DNA from: Scatophagus argus
Lineage: Eukaryota > Chordata > Actinopteri > Scatophagidae
NCBI RefSeq assembly: GCF_020382885.2
Contig: NC_058504.1
Coordinates: 9,042,519 to 9,106,518, forward strand
Direction of reading: 5' to 3'
DNA: 64,000 bases
Of this stretch, positions 33,030 through 48,000 are shown piece by piece. Every line of letters begins with the position of its first letter. Positions within the stretch are counted from its first letter, which is position 1. The notes beneath the pieces are model-generated. The model had not been told where the DNA came from, did no database searches, and saw only the letters and a program-made list of their open reading frames with translations. Position numbers and translations under genes: made by a program.

Positions 33030-36000
33030 CAGATGGCTGTGTAAAAATACATTCAACAACAGATGAATGCGCGTAAGGGACTCCTCACCTGACAGGGCTT
33101 CTATGGGTTGATTAGAGGAATGCAGGGTGTTGACGGGGGTTCCCTTGTCCTCGAAGGCTACCCTGGGTCCATCTGAGCTCCCTTCACAGTTAATCAAGAC
33201 CTGATCACAGTCCTCTGCCTTGATGAGGGGCCGAGTCTTGGAGTGGACGTTGAGATCAATGAGTTCCTCAAAGCTCCACTGGCCGGATTTGCCGTTAAGA
33301 CCCGAAACCAACCCCACCTTGGCGGAGCCCTGCTCATTCAGGAACTCTGAGCCCTCGACGAGGTGGCCCTTGGGGACTGGACTGAAAGGTGGGAGGGGAT
33401 GAAGATGAAGAAGTGACAGAAAGAAAGACAGACGAATAAAAGAGCTAATGTTATTCTATGTATTTTTTCTTAGCAAGGTCAAAACCAACAATGTGTTTTT
33501 ATTTTTTCCTACCAAGAAAAACATCAAAGTGGATCACAAATATAGTTCCTTAAACAGTAATTTGTGCAGTACTTTAAATGAGTTTTAAATCTAAAATTTA
33601 AATGTCCTGAGAGCCAATCTGAAAAAACTAGTGCTTTTCTGGCGAGGTAATGCGTCATTGCGTGATGCATGGTTTTTACAAACCAACAGCTCTAACTGTT
33701 TCGAGATGCATTAAAACGAAGTTGTCTGATCTGCAAAGATCACGCAGATTCCATAATTTTTCATCCAAACAGGTAAATGTCACCCCTTCACTTATTTATC
33801 TCAAAGTACAATATGTTCAGCAGTTAATTAGAATTTTCTGCGTGGGTTTCATTATCTTTTCTAAAGTCTTCACACCTCACTGCCTGAGTCTCATCTGTGC
33901 TTATGCCATTGTTATTCTCCTTGTCGTCTGTCTCTGGTTTTCCATTCACGCTGCCCAGGGGCTCCTGTCGCTGTTCCACCGGCTCACCAGTGGACAGATC
34001 GCACTCATCTGCGTTGGCCTCCATGGTCATATCATCCATCTGATCTACAATAACAACAGAAGATGGATGAGACACTGACTTATCTAAATTCACACAAACC
34101 ATTTATGTAAAGTATAAGCAAATAAACACAAAGAGGGGAAGATGCACTCTCACTCAGTGGCAAAACACAAAATTCAAAAATGTTCATGAAAAAAGAAAAA
34201 TAATCATGCACTCTTTTATTTCCTGAACCTACCATCAGTTTAAAATCTAGAGTATGAGAACACTTGCTCAAAGTTTGTCTTACCAGAGTTTGTCTGGTTC
34301 AAACCCTCCTCTTCATTCTCCTGGGAGCATTTATCATCATCGCCTGCATCTCTCTACACAGGAGACAAACAACACGTTAAGGTGACGCGCACACACACCG
34401 AGACACACCAGACGAAAGGATGTGAGCTCACCTTCAGATCATTCTGGTCTCCTCTTCTTGTTCTTTTCATAATCTCTTCTATTCTCTGAAATGGAAAAAC
34501 AGCATATTTTAGCTGATTATTTTCATTGGATCTACAGAATAAGGCAACATTAATAAAAAAACTATATATATTATATATACTATATGTCGGACTATAATTA
34601 AACCACTTAGAATGTTGTTTTGCAATTTTGAGAATTATATCTGAAGAGACAAATAAATAAATGAATGTCAAAATATAAACAAAGGTAGTATAATCAGATA
34701 ATGGTTTACGGTGATCAATATGACAGATTATTTCAGAATTATTGTAGCTTTCTGCGACTGATTTCTGACACAGTGTTGCTGCTAAAAACAGGCCCGACGT
34801 TCTTTACAAACACTGTTTGATCTACGTCCTGATGATTAAGAAAGAACCACATCAATCTACGCATACCTTCCGCCTCTCCATTCGTTCTTGCTGGTTCTGC
34901 TGCATAATGCGGTCTCTCTCTTGACGGACTCTTTCTGCCTCCTCCAGGGCCTTGGCCTCAGCCTCCTCCCGTTCCCTCTGGAGCTCAGCCTGTTTCGCTG
35001 CCTCCTCTTCTGCCCGTCTCACCCGATCCTCCTCTGCTTGACGGGCCTCTTCCTCTTCTTTAATTTTTCTCTCCTCTGCGAGCTTCTTTTCCTCCTCCAG
35101 CCGTTTCAGTCGAGCCTCCTCTGCTAAGCGCTTCTCTTCTTCCATTCTAAGCCTGGGATGATAAAGAAATTGACATGTAAGGGACGTAATTTCCAACAGT
35201 GTGGATTCTTTAAAGCCTCGATGGCTCACTGGCTAAAAATGATAATCTTACTATTTTTTATTATTATTATTATTATTTTTGGATGTTTTGCCTTTTATTC
35301 AGATAGAGCAGCTGAAGATATGACAGGAAGGGGAGGCAGAGAGAGACAGGGGATGACACGCGGCAAATGAACCACAGGCGGGTGAACCTGTGGCCACTGC
35401 AGAGGACAGACAGCCTCAGTACCTGGTCTACAGGGGCGCCCGCTAATTGTATTTTTAATGGCCATAAAATAAAGACCTGCAGTAAAACACTGCAGGTTTC
35501 TATTTTACTAAACTTTCGTTCTTTCTTATTTTTATTACGTTTGTAATATATTTATGTTTATTTATGTATAATATTTATGTTTATACTGTTTGCACACAAT
35601 CAAACAATTCACTTAGTCTGGTTTCACTTAAAAATAACTCTATTTTTCTCAAGAACATTTTTTACAACACAGAGCCACTGATGGTACATTGCTGTTATCA
35701 GACCTGATTCATCAGTGTGACGACAACAAGTAAGACACTGAACATTTCCAATACGCTTACTTCTCCTCTTCCTCACGCTGTATCCTGAGCTGCTCCTCCT
35801 TCTCTTTCTGCTCTCGCATCAGTCTGCGATTCTCCGCCAGGATCTTGGCAGCCTCAGCAGCAGAGTTGGTGCCTGCCGAGGCTTTCGAGTCTGACGGGTC
35901 GAAAGACAAGGCAAGAAGATACACATTATACCAAGTTGAGGAAGGTTCACACGATCATCTCCCTGCGCTTTTAAATAAAAAAGCTTCTCAATTACCGTAA

Positions 36001-39000
36001 TTTCCGGACTATAAGCCGCTACTTTTTCACACACTTTCAACCCTGCTGCTTAAACAATGATGCGGCTAATTTATGGATTTTGCCTCAAGACGACAGTGAC
36101 ATTGAGAGTGACGATGAAAGAGAGACTGACAACATGGACACCTGCGACTTATAGACAATTGCGGGCAATATATGTACAAGTTTTTTTTTCTTTTTAAATT
36201 TAGTGGATGCGGCTTATATTCAGGTGCGCTCAATAGTCTGGAAATTACAGTAATTTTTCCATTAAGATAAGATATTCCTTCATTAGTCCCATAACTGGGA
36301 AACTGCAGAACATGTAAAATGTACTACATTCTGATATATGATGGTAACAAGTGTGCAAACCGACACCAATTTGCTTTTTCACCTTTCTAGTTTAGAGTAG
36401 AAAACAAGTCTTTGCCCACTTGTATGTGGTATACATTTATTTTAGTTTGCAGAGTATGATTCCTGGCCAGGAGGTGGCAGCAGCAACAACCCCAGATCTG
36501 TAGCAGGATGTGACTCCAGCTGGAACTTAACAGGACTCCAGCTCCACTGAGATTTATTGCAAACTGAGCTACTGCCACATAAATTTGCAGCACACAAACA
36601 AACATATGATTCTGTATATGGTGTGCTGAATAAAACAGATGACAATACTTTATTATCTTCAAAGCAAACTGCTCCCAGAAGCAGTATTTGAACATGAGGT
36701 GAATACTCCTTCATGAGCTTTACTTGATGCTGTAAGCATGCTTATTACAGAGGCAGAGCAGGAATTCAAAAGGGAACACAGAGCTACACTGTGTTAAAAA
36801 CCTGTGGGGAAATTCATTCTCAGCATTAACCAATCCTAAGTATTAGGATGCAGTGGGCGGCCACTGTGCAGCACCTGGGGCCTAAAGGCAACTATAAGCT
36901 GGCGTCTTGGTCAAGGGCACTGACAGGAGAATAAACCTAACACAGATGTTTTGATGGCAGAGGAAACCCGTGGAAACACAGGGAGAACACACAAACTCCC
37001 CACTTCAACTGGGAACCTAACCCAGGACCTTCTTTCTTGCTGTGACAACCAATGAGCCACATCGTGCACAAATTTCAGCAACAATTGCTTAATTTAAAAA
37101 CAGTTAATTTAAAAGCTGCTTTCGCAATCCCTTAGGTCTGTATGTATAATGTTAGGCATAAGTGGAACAGGTATCTGGACAATGAATACACTGAGAATGA
37201 ATAGCAAGATGGGCTAAGGTCTAGGAACAATCTTTACTTGCTACAGATTAAGGGACACCCAATTAGTCAGGGGTAATTATTTGGAACAAGATGTACCTCA
37301 GTATAATGGCAAAGAGAACAAAGACACAACTTTAATCTTTTATGGGAGTGTAAATAGATTCTGGATGTGCACGGCAGAACTTCAGTGATATTTATTTAGT
37401 GAAGATGAAAAGGAATTCGGCTTGTCTCACTGGGTTCACTCCCCTCTCTGAAACTGATGGCACGTCTCAGTGCACCAGTGCAAACATCCTGGTTGCCAGA
37501 ATAACAATCAGTCTTGGCAAATATTGATCAAGACTAATTAAAACCTGTCAGCTGACTATGGTTGTTCAGTCTCTTTATATGAAGCTCTATTTTATAGAAT
37601 TACATTTTTATAGAATTACATTTTATATATGAAACATCTTCTACAGTGAACATTATACTGGGAACCACATTCTTATCACTGAGACTTGCTCACCATCTTT
37701 GTCTTTGGTCTTGCTAGAGTCAGAGGACTGCGGAGACCCAGGCTGGACAGGACAAAGATCCTTGGACTTGGAGTCCCTCTTTCGTAAGGTGGGAGGCCCT
37801 GTTGGAGTGAGAGCCGGTTTCTGGATAGGTGGTGGTTTGGCTGATGTGGGCTGGGGGGATGGGGGACGTTGTTTCATTGCACCAGGTGAGGGTGGGCGTG
37901 TCTTCGAATTCTGCCTGTAAGAAGAAAGTGTCAGTCGTAACTATTCATGTTTTATTATGAAATCAAAATCAGAGGATCCAAACTCTGAAAAAGCTTTCAG
38001 TGATATATAACTAAATCACTGGCTCTACTGAAGAAGGCTTGTAGTCTTACTTGGCTGCTGTTGGGGACGGGGTCCTCTTTGGGGCTGGATTGGGGGCTGG
38101 GGAAGGTGAACGGTTACGTCCCAGGGGGGTAGATGGGGAGGCAGGACGCTGCCCTCCAGGCGATGTTAACTGCTTGTCTTTCTGTAGTTAAACAGAGATG
38201 GGACAGAAGTGAAGAATCAATTCCTGACTAACACAGTTAACTTAAAGGGAGTTAAGGGGAAAAAGTAAAGTTTAAAGTTAAGGGAACATAAAGGGACTGT
38301 GCAAAGAACTCACAAGAATTTGTTACAAGCACTTTTAGCATTTACCATTTAAAAATGTTGATGTTAGTTCAAATCCATCAGCATAGTAAAAAAAAAATTG
38401 TAAATCATATAACTTACTTGTACTAACATCAGTAAAGGCCACAACCACAATAATTAGTCACTACATGTTGGACTAAGCAATTGTTTCCCAGTATTTTGGC
38501 TAGGTATTTGGCTAGGCAATGAAAAGGTAAAGGTATTGAGTATTATAGAAGGAACAGGCAAAATGTTTTTTTTAATTTATCCCATTCATCATCTTGCACT
38601 CCCTAATGTTGATATTGGTTCCTCTCTGGTTGGTAACCACAAATCTACTGAATTGCCTTCATTTTCGGACAGAATCAGGAGTGAGTGTGAATAAAAATCT
38701 AAAAGAAATACACAAATATGTGGATGCCTTTTTATTATAACTAAAATGAAAGATAACTATGTAACTCCCGTTTAAATCCACTTCTGTGTCTTTCAGCTTC
38801 CCTGGCATTTCAAACAGTGACACGATGCTGTGTAAAGGAGGCCATGTGTCAGGTTTTAATTCATCTATTTTTAATGCCCATGTGTTAAATTTGGCTCTGT
38901 CAACATGATAACAGAGGGGACAGGACGGTCAACCATGTGCCACCCAGATACAAATATAAAGTACTCTCCCACCGCAAGCCTTTAGTACTGAATACAGAGT

Positions 39001-42000
39001 AAGTAAATTAGATACAAAACATTTAGAAGGAAGAAATTGCTCTGCTCTTATAACGAACTGTTTCAGCTGTGGTCACACAGCCTTGACAACCATTCTCTTG
39101 GGAGGATGGGATGGAAAAGCAGGACAGTAAACAAGTGACTGGTGTACAGTTTCATATCAGGGCAAGATATCAATTTCCTATTTATGTCAATATCACATTG
39201 GTGCAAACATAGTATATAGGCAGTATGAAGGACAGGTCCAGAAGTGATGTCAAGGACACACACAGAACAACAGCCATTAAAAGTACTTTACCATGATGAT
39301 CTATACCATTGATAAGATCCTTTAATGTTAATGAGTCTAATTTCCCTCATAATCGTTGGTTAAACAAAATATCCCACACTAGGCTGACTTGAAAAACATA
39401 ATTTAAAGTACTTGAGTGATGGGCTTTGAATTTCATTTATCACCACCCCAATCTGTGCACGTGGATGAGAGAAGATAATGAAATTGTGAGGAAAGTCAGA
39501 GGCTTTTGACGTTTGCCCCCAGGGCGAGGGTGGGGTCTGCTTTGCATGGCCTGATCTGTCCATAATCAGGCTACTGTGGATCCCTTTGTCTCATACTACG
39601 ACAATGAGTCCCTTCACAAATGCATAGGAGGCTAACAACAGGAAGGTTACCAGAAAGAGTAAGGCACTACGGGTCATCAAGTTAGAAATTCTGAGACATC
39701 ACTCACGAGAGACAGTAAGTAGGGTAAAATGTCAGTGATGTATAAACGCATTCATATTATGAGTGACCAGCTAAGGTCAAAGAACAGCTGGAGGAACAAC
39801 ATTTCCCTATGGTTAGCATCCTGCAGCAGTACTTTGACAGGCAAATGTGGTCAGATATGTGCATATAAATCAGAGTCTTTGGTGCCATCCACTTATTCGT
39901 CTGAACAAAGTCATTTCAGCATAGGACAGTATGCATTTGGTATTGCAGCTTAAGGCAGTTGCTACCAACAATTAAATCATGTGTCAACTAAACGAAAATG
40001 TTTTCATAATCTGTCCATATTTTTAAAGTCAAATCCAATGGCTTTCACAATGAAATTAAGGCAAAGTACTGGTGGTAATTTAAAGGTGTAACATAGTTGT
40101 ACAAAAACTGCAATGCTATTTTCCAGAAATTATTTTGGATTTCTCTTGACGGTATACAGTATGTAACACATCTCTGTAACCAGAACATTATAAGGATCCT
40201 ATCCATCCATCCTACATATGCACTATCTTGAATTTATCTTTTATCATATAATCTAAAGCCCCACGTCCAGCTTACGCCATCAGTAAATGCCAATTAACAT
40301 ACTGACACAGGTGTAGGGCTGTAAAATAATTTGCAGTGAAACTTTGAAAAAGCATTTCAAGTTTATCAAATCATTGTCAGAATCTTACCCTTCCAATACT
40401 GTAACAAGCAAACTTCTGGGAAACAATATTAATCAATCAATAGTCATTGTCAGCTACTTCACGCATTGCCGTTTTACACATGCGTGTACTCAAAGAGCCA
40501 CCTAAGACGTACTTGTTCAGTCAGGATACAAAAATGCAGCTTATGGACAATTGATGAGGGAGCTCTCACTTCAGTTCATCATGAACAACATTACACATTT
40601 CTTTTTGTACATGTCTGATCTCTTTGAGACCGGTGGTGTAAGTCACATGAACGTCAAAAGGTGTTCTCACCAGCGAAGAGCCGAGGGCTCCGTCGGCCGA
40701 CACAGAGGTGGTCATGCCGCTCTTCTGTCGGTCAATGCTCCGGCTGCGCACGGGTCCACGCGGTGGGTGCAGGGGACTGGCAGAGGCTGAGCGAGGACAC
40801 AGGTGACACTCTGGTAAAGGACACAGTCATCGCAGGGCCAGGGGAGCACAACCAATGGGAGTCGAGATAAGCGGCCGAGTTGGGCAGCAAAGCAGCAAAG
40901 AGCAAATGGACAGAGGAATACGGAGAGTGGAGGGAAAGAAAGAGGGAATCGGGAGAGGAAGAGAGAGAGGAAGGGAGGGGAGATGATGGTTGACAGAAAT
41001 GCAGGAGAAGGTTTTTATAAGGGGAGAAGAGCACACACACAAAAAGCGATTTGTTATATGTAGCACTTTTAGGCAGGCAACAGCTTGATTTCTGAAGCTT
41101 TGATTGAGCTGGAGATTACTGGCGACATGAGCAGCATAGAGCAACGATCTCAGAAAAACCCCAGACACTCCACAGGTGCAAAAGCCTCTGGACACAACAC
41201 GAAAAAAAAACATCCGGGCACTAAGCACCACAGCACACACGACACAAAATCTACCACCAACACAGCATAACAAACAGTGACACTGCACACACGTATCACA
41301 CAGATTTGTTAGTATACAAATTGTCGATACTGCTGTTTGCAGTGTTTTAAAAATTGAGTAATTGAGTAAAGACTGCATCTCTGAGTGGTGCTCTTCATTC
41401 TCCTGGGAGCATTTATCATCATCGCCACACTGGCATCACACCATTACTCTCCAGATCAGACACTGAATTCAGCATTTACTATGGTTTCAGGACCAAGCCT
41501 TCTCCAGTAGTAGTGTGTAAACAGGACCAACAGTGCTGCTAAGAAACTATAACTGTCGAATGGAAATGGGTGAAAAGCGCTGTCCTTAGCACTGAGTTTA
41601 ACCGTAGCCTTTAGTTAGTAGGCAGAGCATGTACTGTTGTCCACATGAGCTTGCTGTGTCAGATTGAGGGATTAGCTATGATAATCCCGAGAGGTAGAGA
41701 ACTCTCCCTGCCACAGCCTGGTCACAAATGTTTTGTATTACATTCTGACTGCACTCTGAACAGCTACACTACAGTGACTATGAAATTTACCCTGCCACAA
41801 GCTAACACTGCTACTGCTAATGCAGATGTGTCATATTTCTGCTGTGCCTATACTTAGCAGAAAATCTATGGCTGCTAATGGGTGTGTAATGGCCTGTCAA
41901 TAAACACCACTACCTAAAACCAACATGGGGAATGCAGTTGCAGCTCTGAAGTGAGTCACTGCTTAGGCTGCCATCACTAAAAGCATAAAACATAAATAAA

Positions 42001-45000
42001 ACAGTCCCTTTAAAACAAAAGCTATGCAAGTCATCCAGTGAGATAAAACATCAGAGATGGTTTACCGTGTACTGGAGTTGCCGGCACTCTTGTCAAACTA
42101 CCAGAACACATGCAATAGCACTACAGTCTGATTCTGACGTAAGAAGAGCCAACAGGTAAGCAGCTTAGAGCAAATCTCTGAGCATGGACTCCGAGGCTCC
42201 TCAGATACAGAGAAACGCTCCCAGCCAAGTCAGCCCTGCTTAGCACAACACACAACAGCCAATTGTGTCAGAACTGAGAATGCATGTGAGCTGGACCCAC
42301 GTGTGTGTCAATATTTATTGTGTAACTATGGCCTCTCATATGAGTGTATTTTGGTGCAACTACTGTACATAATAACATAAATATTGATCATTGCAATGGA
42401 AACTTTTAACGGGCGGAAGCTGTGCAGAGACTTCTGTAACACCACCACCAAGAGGCCACCCATGACTTTGAAAGATCTAAAGGGTCTGCAGAAGGGCGCT
42501 GGGGTGAACTCAGATCTAGTAGGAGTGACTGGGCTGAGCTTCTACTGATATAAAAAAATGAGGTGAAATTGAGAGGACCAGGATCTGTGTCTAGCCATCC
42601 TTCCTCTCTGTCAGGATCTCCTATGCGGAGGTTACCTGGAGCATCTTTTCCTTCTGCTGACAGGGCGGCGGCGCTCTTGCTCCTAGCTAGTGAGGCCTGG
42701 GTGGGAGTGAGCAGGCGACTAAGGACCCCTCCGTCCACAGTGCTAGTCGGTGGCCTGCGAGCTACACGGCCGAAAAAAATCACCCGAAAATAAGAGGAGA
42801 ACAAAAAGGCCAAGAAGGAAAGAGTGGATGAGAATGGGGAATGAAGGCAAAACAAAGGGGGGAGGGGGGTCAATTCAGTTTAGAAAGGGCACCATGTGAT
42901 TTAACCAAGAGGAAACAATCAATGTCAACAACCAAAGGTTAAGTCCCAGTAATCTTACATGGGTTCCTTATCAACTGTCTTTAACCTGTTAGTGTATCCA
43001 ATAAAATGAAGATAGCCAGCAAAAGACAGTAAAGACAGGATGCCATGGAAGAGTGCTGAGACATACCAAAGACTGATCGTGTGATAACTGAGTTTCAGTT
43101 AAAACAGTAGTCAAAGTAGACAATGAGGTCAAATCAATGGTTCCTAGGGGCAGGAGGATGTGCTGACGGGAAAAAAAGACGTTATAGTGAATTCAAAGAC
43201 AGCAGAGGAATACTATTGGGTAGGAAGATGAGAAGTGGGATGAGAAAAAAAAAAAAAAGACTAAACATGATTGAGTAGGTGACTGTGACCAAGCAAGAGC
43301 TCTTTAGCTTCTGCTGTGCAAACTTTTCTATGGTTTAGATAAAGACAGTGCCAAATTTAAAGCAAGGAGGCTGACTACAACGGTCAGTGCTAAACAAGTC
43401 AGCAGTGAAAGTATTACAGTGTGCCTTTATTTTACAGCACAAAGAGCTCCTGCTTCTGTGACATGGAAGAATTAAGAATTCTCCATTTATGCCATTGTTG
43501 CTATCCGAGTCACAAAGTGGAAATCATAAAAGAAGAGAGAAATTGGTGATGGGTTGATTTTTCTACATTTCCCTAAATACAAGCTCTTTAAAAGGACATA
43601 CAGAGTCACATGTCCCTCTGGAGACCCTTACTGACATCTGTTACAGACAGGCTTGTTTTTTTATCAGCTGGTGAGTGCTAGCTCCTGAAGCATTTCAGTT
43701 TGGCTCATTGCTCTGCATAAAGGTACTACAAAAATGCAGTTATTGGCCTACGATAAGGTAAAAAAAAATAACAAATGTGTGGTAGCTTTTGCTTTATAGT
43801 ATTTCAAGAAAATGTGTTTTTGCAGATGAAAACTACTAAGAAAGTAGCTGTATTATCACCTAGACTAAACACACAGAGCAAACAGGAACATTTTTGCAGT
43901 TCATCATCTGCACGAACAGCATGGCTATGGGACAAACAAAAGCATTGGTGGTTAATGGCAATACACAAATTGCAGTCAGCTGCCGTGGTCATTTCTGTGC
44001 TCTGGGGGTGCTAATGGTGGGATGGCACTGACACACACCACACTGAAGCACGAGCCCAGCAGCTAAAATCCAGCTATGACGTCATCTGGGAGGGAGAAAA
44101 CAATCAACACTTTGTGACAACAAAACAATACACTGTGTTAGTGCAGACAAGGAGTGTGGCAAAACTATTCCTGGGTTGTATCGAAAAGAACAATAAGAGG
44201 GGTTAAAACAAATCATCCGTAAGTGAGAAACATGGCACAGTACAGAAACTGGTATGTTAAGACAGCAGAGAGGTTAAGGCATACATGGAAGGAGCACAGT
44301 GTTCCCTGTTAATCACAAACAAAGAGTGCTTAGCAGCTGCCTAGGGGTGATTCAGCAGTCAGTGAGAAAGATTTAATTGAAAGAGAACACAAAATACATC
44401 ACAAGAAGAGCTGGCCACTGATAACACTGAATTGTGCCAAACGAGTGTGTTATCCACAGAATCTCTCGAAAAAGTAACCATGTTGATGAGAAAAGAAAGA
44501 AAAAAAAAAGGAAAATCAGAATGAGCCATGAACATCATAGCAACAAGCTTGTTATTCCAAAAGGGAGCCCTGAGCGATGCAGATAGGTGCGTGGAGAAAA
44601 AAAATAAAGACCGTTCATGCTAGCCACCTTGCTCATCCGTTGTCCCCTTATCAGGCTTGGCAGGGGTCTGTGCTCTACCCACACTTACTCGTGTGAGGGA
44701 GGAACTTCTCTTCTTCATGGAATGGCCTACGGACATGAAAGTGGAGTTATAGCCAATCAGGCACTGAGAGGGAGTCAACAAGGAATCCCCAAAGACAGTT
44801 TACAAGTCATGTGCACTTCATTTGGCCTTATGTGAGTCACCAGGCTACAGCAGGCAGCAGCTGATGTGCAAGTTTCATAGATAATACTTAAGCACAATGA
44901 GGAAGACTGTAACTGTCCCATTTGATCAGATCTACGGCATCTCATTCAGACTACTACAAGGTTAATAATACAATGAGAAGACTTGTTCTAGTAGCAATAG

Positions 45001-48000
45001 CTGTGAGAGTTTAAAGCATTAGCATGTACAAATGTACAAAGCTTGCTATTTTGCTGTCATAGCTGTGATAGAGATAGAGCTTTATAATGGAACCCGAACC
45101 GAAGACATTCCTTCTAACCTGTGGTGATTTGGCAAATTGTGTGCAGTACACCATCTTTGTTATAAAAGTATAGTGTGGGATGAAGAGGGGATCTTTTGCA
45201 CCTGTCTGTTCCAACTGAAGCTTTTTGCCATCTTCCTTACTGGCCTGAGCAGCATTGCTGTTGTTAGGCAACCGGTTACAAGACGAACTCCTTGGCTTAA
45301 CCCCTGAGAGACAATGATGAAACACCCAATGATGAATTTACATAACGCTCATGAATGGTCTCTCGGACTTTTTAGAATGTATTCATAGGTCTGGGAAAAA
45401 GAAAAGCTGAAGTATTGAAAAAGTTCAGAGATATAAAGAAATCAGCAACACATCCAAGAAATGGAACTTGCAGGTCAAACAAGCTGTGGAGAGATGTGAA
45501 TCAACTGATTGTGTTGATTATTTTTTCTGCAAAAAATCAAATACAGTCCTAGTGAATCTAAATATGTTTAGAAAGGCTTCTATACCATTACGAACACATT
45601 TATTAACAAATCACAACTTGATGCTTGGGATCCCTTGTGATTATAAAAACTTGATTCAGTACTTCATGAAGGTCCACAGTGAATGGATGCAGAAGCAACT
45701 GGGAGGCAGTGCTAATTTGCCATTAGCTCGAACCAGAGACAGAGAGCACAAACAATTTTTACCAGTCTGTTCGTGCTCCAGTGAGACTGTGTGTAAAATC
45801 CTGGATATGGAGAGCACAGAGCTCCAGGGGTCAGAGCTGTAAGGCTAAAGATTTGTAAATTGTGAAATTAATTTTGTTCTAGATGACCTACAGTTTGTAA
45901 CATGGTATATCTCAGTGTATTAATCCTCACAACAATCAGACAGACGGTCTGGAACATACCACATTGGTCAAGACATGGCACACAAATACAGGGAGGGAAG
46001 GAGGGAGAGAGGGAGCAAATAAGTGGAGGAGGGAGGAAGGAGGGGTGGGGTCGGGTGGGGTGGTTAGGAGGGCAGAAGACTTACTTTTGTCAGGAGATTT
46101 GATGAGGGTGGCAGAGGAGGAGGATAGGCGTTTGCTGATGCCAGCCTCAGGCGGCTGTTTCAGGTTCATGGTGGATGTGGAACGCTTGTCCACTAAGAGG
46201 GAGGAGGAAAGACAGACAAGGGAGGCGGGGTTTACACTGGAGGTTGGTCAGCGGGGAAGGGCAGCTGAGTGCACACGGTTATGTAAGATCTTAATACTCC
46301 TAATAAGCAATGGGTGATATGTGACTTTTATGATATGTTACCTAAAAGAAAAAAAACTATATATATTAATATAATATACTTATTCATATGACATACCTAT
46401 TAACCCACTGATTTAATATACATACAACTTTTAACAAAGTTGTTGTGGTTTGAGAGACAGGCATGGGGGGTTAGTAAACAACTGATGCTTCTGTTTGGTC
46501 ACTCCAAAGAGGAGAGCATCACCAGCATAGCACAGTCCATGCCAAAGAATCCAGAAATGATATTTAGCCTTGTGTTTTGTGCTGGGCTTCCATGCGAAGT
46601 CCCCAATGTGACCCGAAGTGCTTGATGATGTGTGTGAGTGACACTTCCAGCTATTCACCCAGCACAAGGTACACTCAGAACACCGGCCCCAAAAGGTTAG
46701 TGGAAAACTGCCAGCTAGACCGCAGGTGAAGGTTGGTGGGGTGGGGGAGGTTGGAGTGTGGGTAAGGGGGTAACCAAGCTATTTGGAGTGCCAGTGCCAG
46801 TTCATGCTGTGTGACTACATAGGTAAGCAAATTATCAACAAACAAAACCTTGTCGACTCCTTGGTGGCTTTTCTGGCGAGGCAGGGGATATAATTATTGT
46901 TACTGGAGATGAGGCGCCGGCATCAGAGTCTCCTGAGGGAAAAGATAGCTCTAAGAGAGGAGCAATAACATACAAGATGCTGAGGCACATCCTTCATGCA
47001 AGGACCACCACTACATTACAGGCGCTGAAGATGCTGAGAGTGAAGGGTTTATGACCTGGACTAAAATGTGCTATTGGCAGGAAATCCAGTTGTTTTGCCC
47101 TCACTTTTGGTTGAGCTCTCATGTCGTATCATAACTTTATATACAGTCACTGATCCTAACTGGCTCTTTAATGCACAGTGGCAAGTTTATGATGAAAGTC
47201 TTGTTGAACAGAAAAGCGGAAAGGAAAAGTTGAATTTTTCAGGCAAAGAAAGGGTGTCTACCTGTTCGTCCATCTGAGTCTGTGGACAGCCCTCCCCAGG
47301 ACCATCTTTTCTGCCTCTGCTCCATTCGCTGACTACGCTCCAGTGTCCGCCGCATCACTGCCTCGTAGTGCTCCTGCAGCATAACAGGGGCAGGGGGAGG
47401 ACAAAAATTTATTTACAGCAGATCAACATTTGTCCCTTAATCTGAAGCGACAGTGTCATACCTCTAAATTAGAAAGAAAGGATAAATGCTGTTATCCCTT
47501 CAAAACTTATTCAAAATTGTCCCTCTTTCTTCTTCTTCTTTTTAACTATATAGAGGAAATACTGCATGTGCCTGTGCTTCTATATATTTTTCACTCTTTT
47601 AGTCACAAGAGTCAAATCAGCTGAGGAACTACAAGCATTGCTCCAAGGCTCTAAAGACTCCATACACGCTGCATCTACCTTTTCCTCTTCCTGTTTCTGC
47701 TTCCTCTTCTCTTCTGCAGCCAGTCGTTTCTGCTCCTCCTTCCTTCGCTGTTCCTCAACCTTTTTCTGACGCTCCTCCATCTGACGCTCCACTTGCTGCT
47801 TGGCCTTTCGCTCCCGCTCCATGATCTGAGACTCTCTCAAAGCTTAGGACACACAAAGTATATGTTCACGCAAGATCACACAAGAAAATCAAGTCAATCA
47901 TTAGCATGCTGTCATCATGTGCATGTTAACAGCTCTTTATTGACAGAGAGACAGCCTTTATTGTCATTGTATAAAAAACATACAAGAGTATGAGTGCTAC

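Noticed and set aside
40827..41378. 183-codon minus-strand open frame next to map7d3 exon 11
   Set aside because: Product of the pyrimidine-rich intron tract; the real exon begins at 40786 in a defined phase.
45468..45842. 124-codon plus-strand open frame
   Set aside because: Lies in a map7d3 intron; no recognisable domain, no splice or promoter support; length is plausible by chance.
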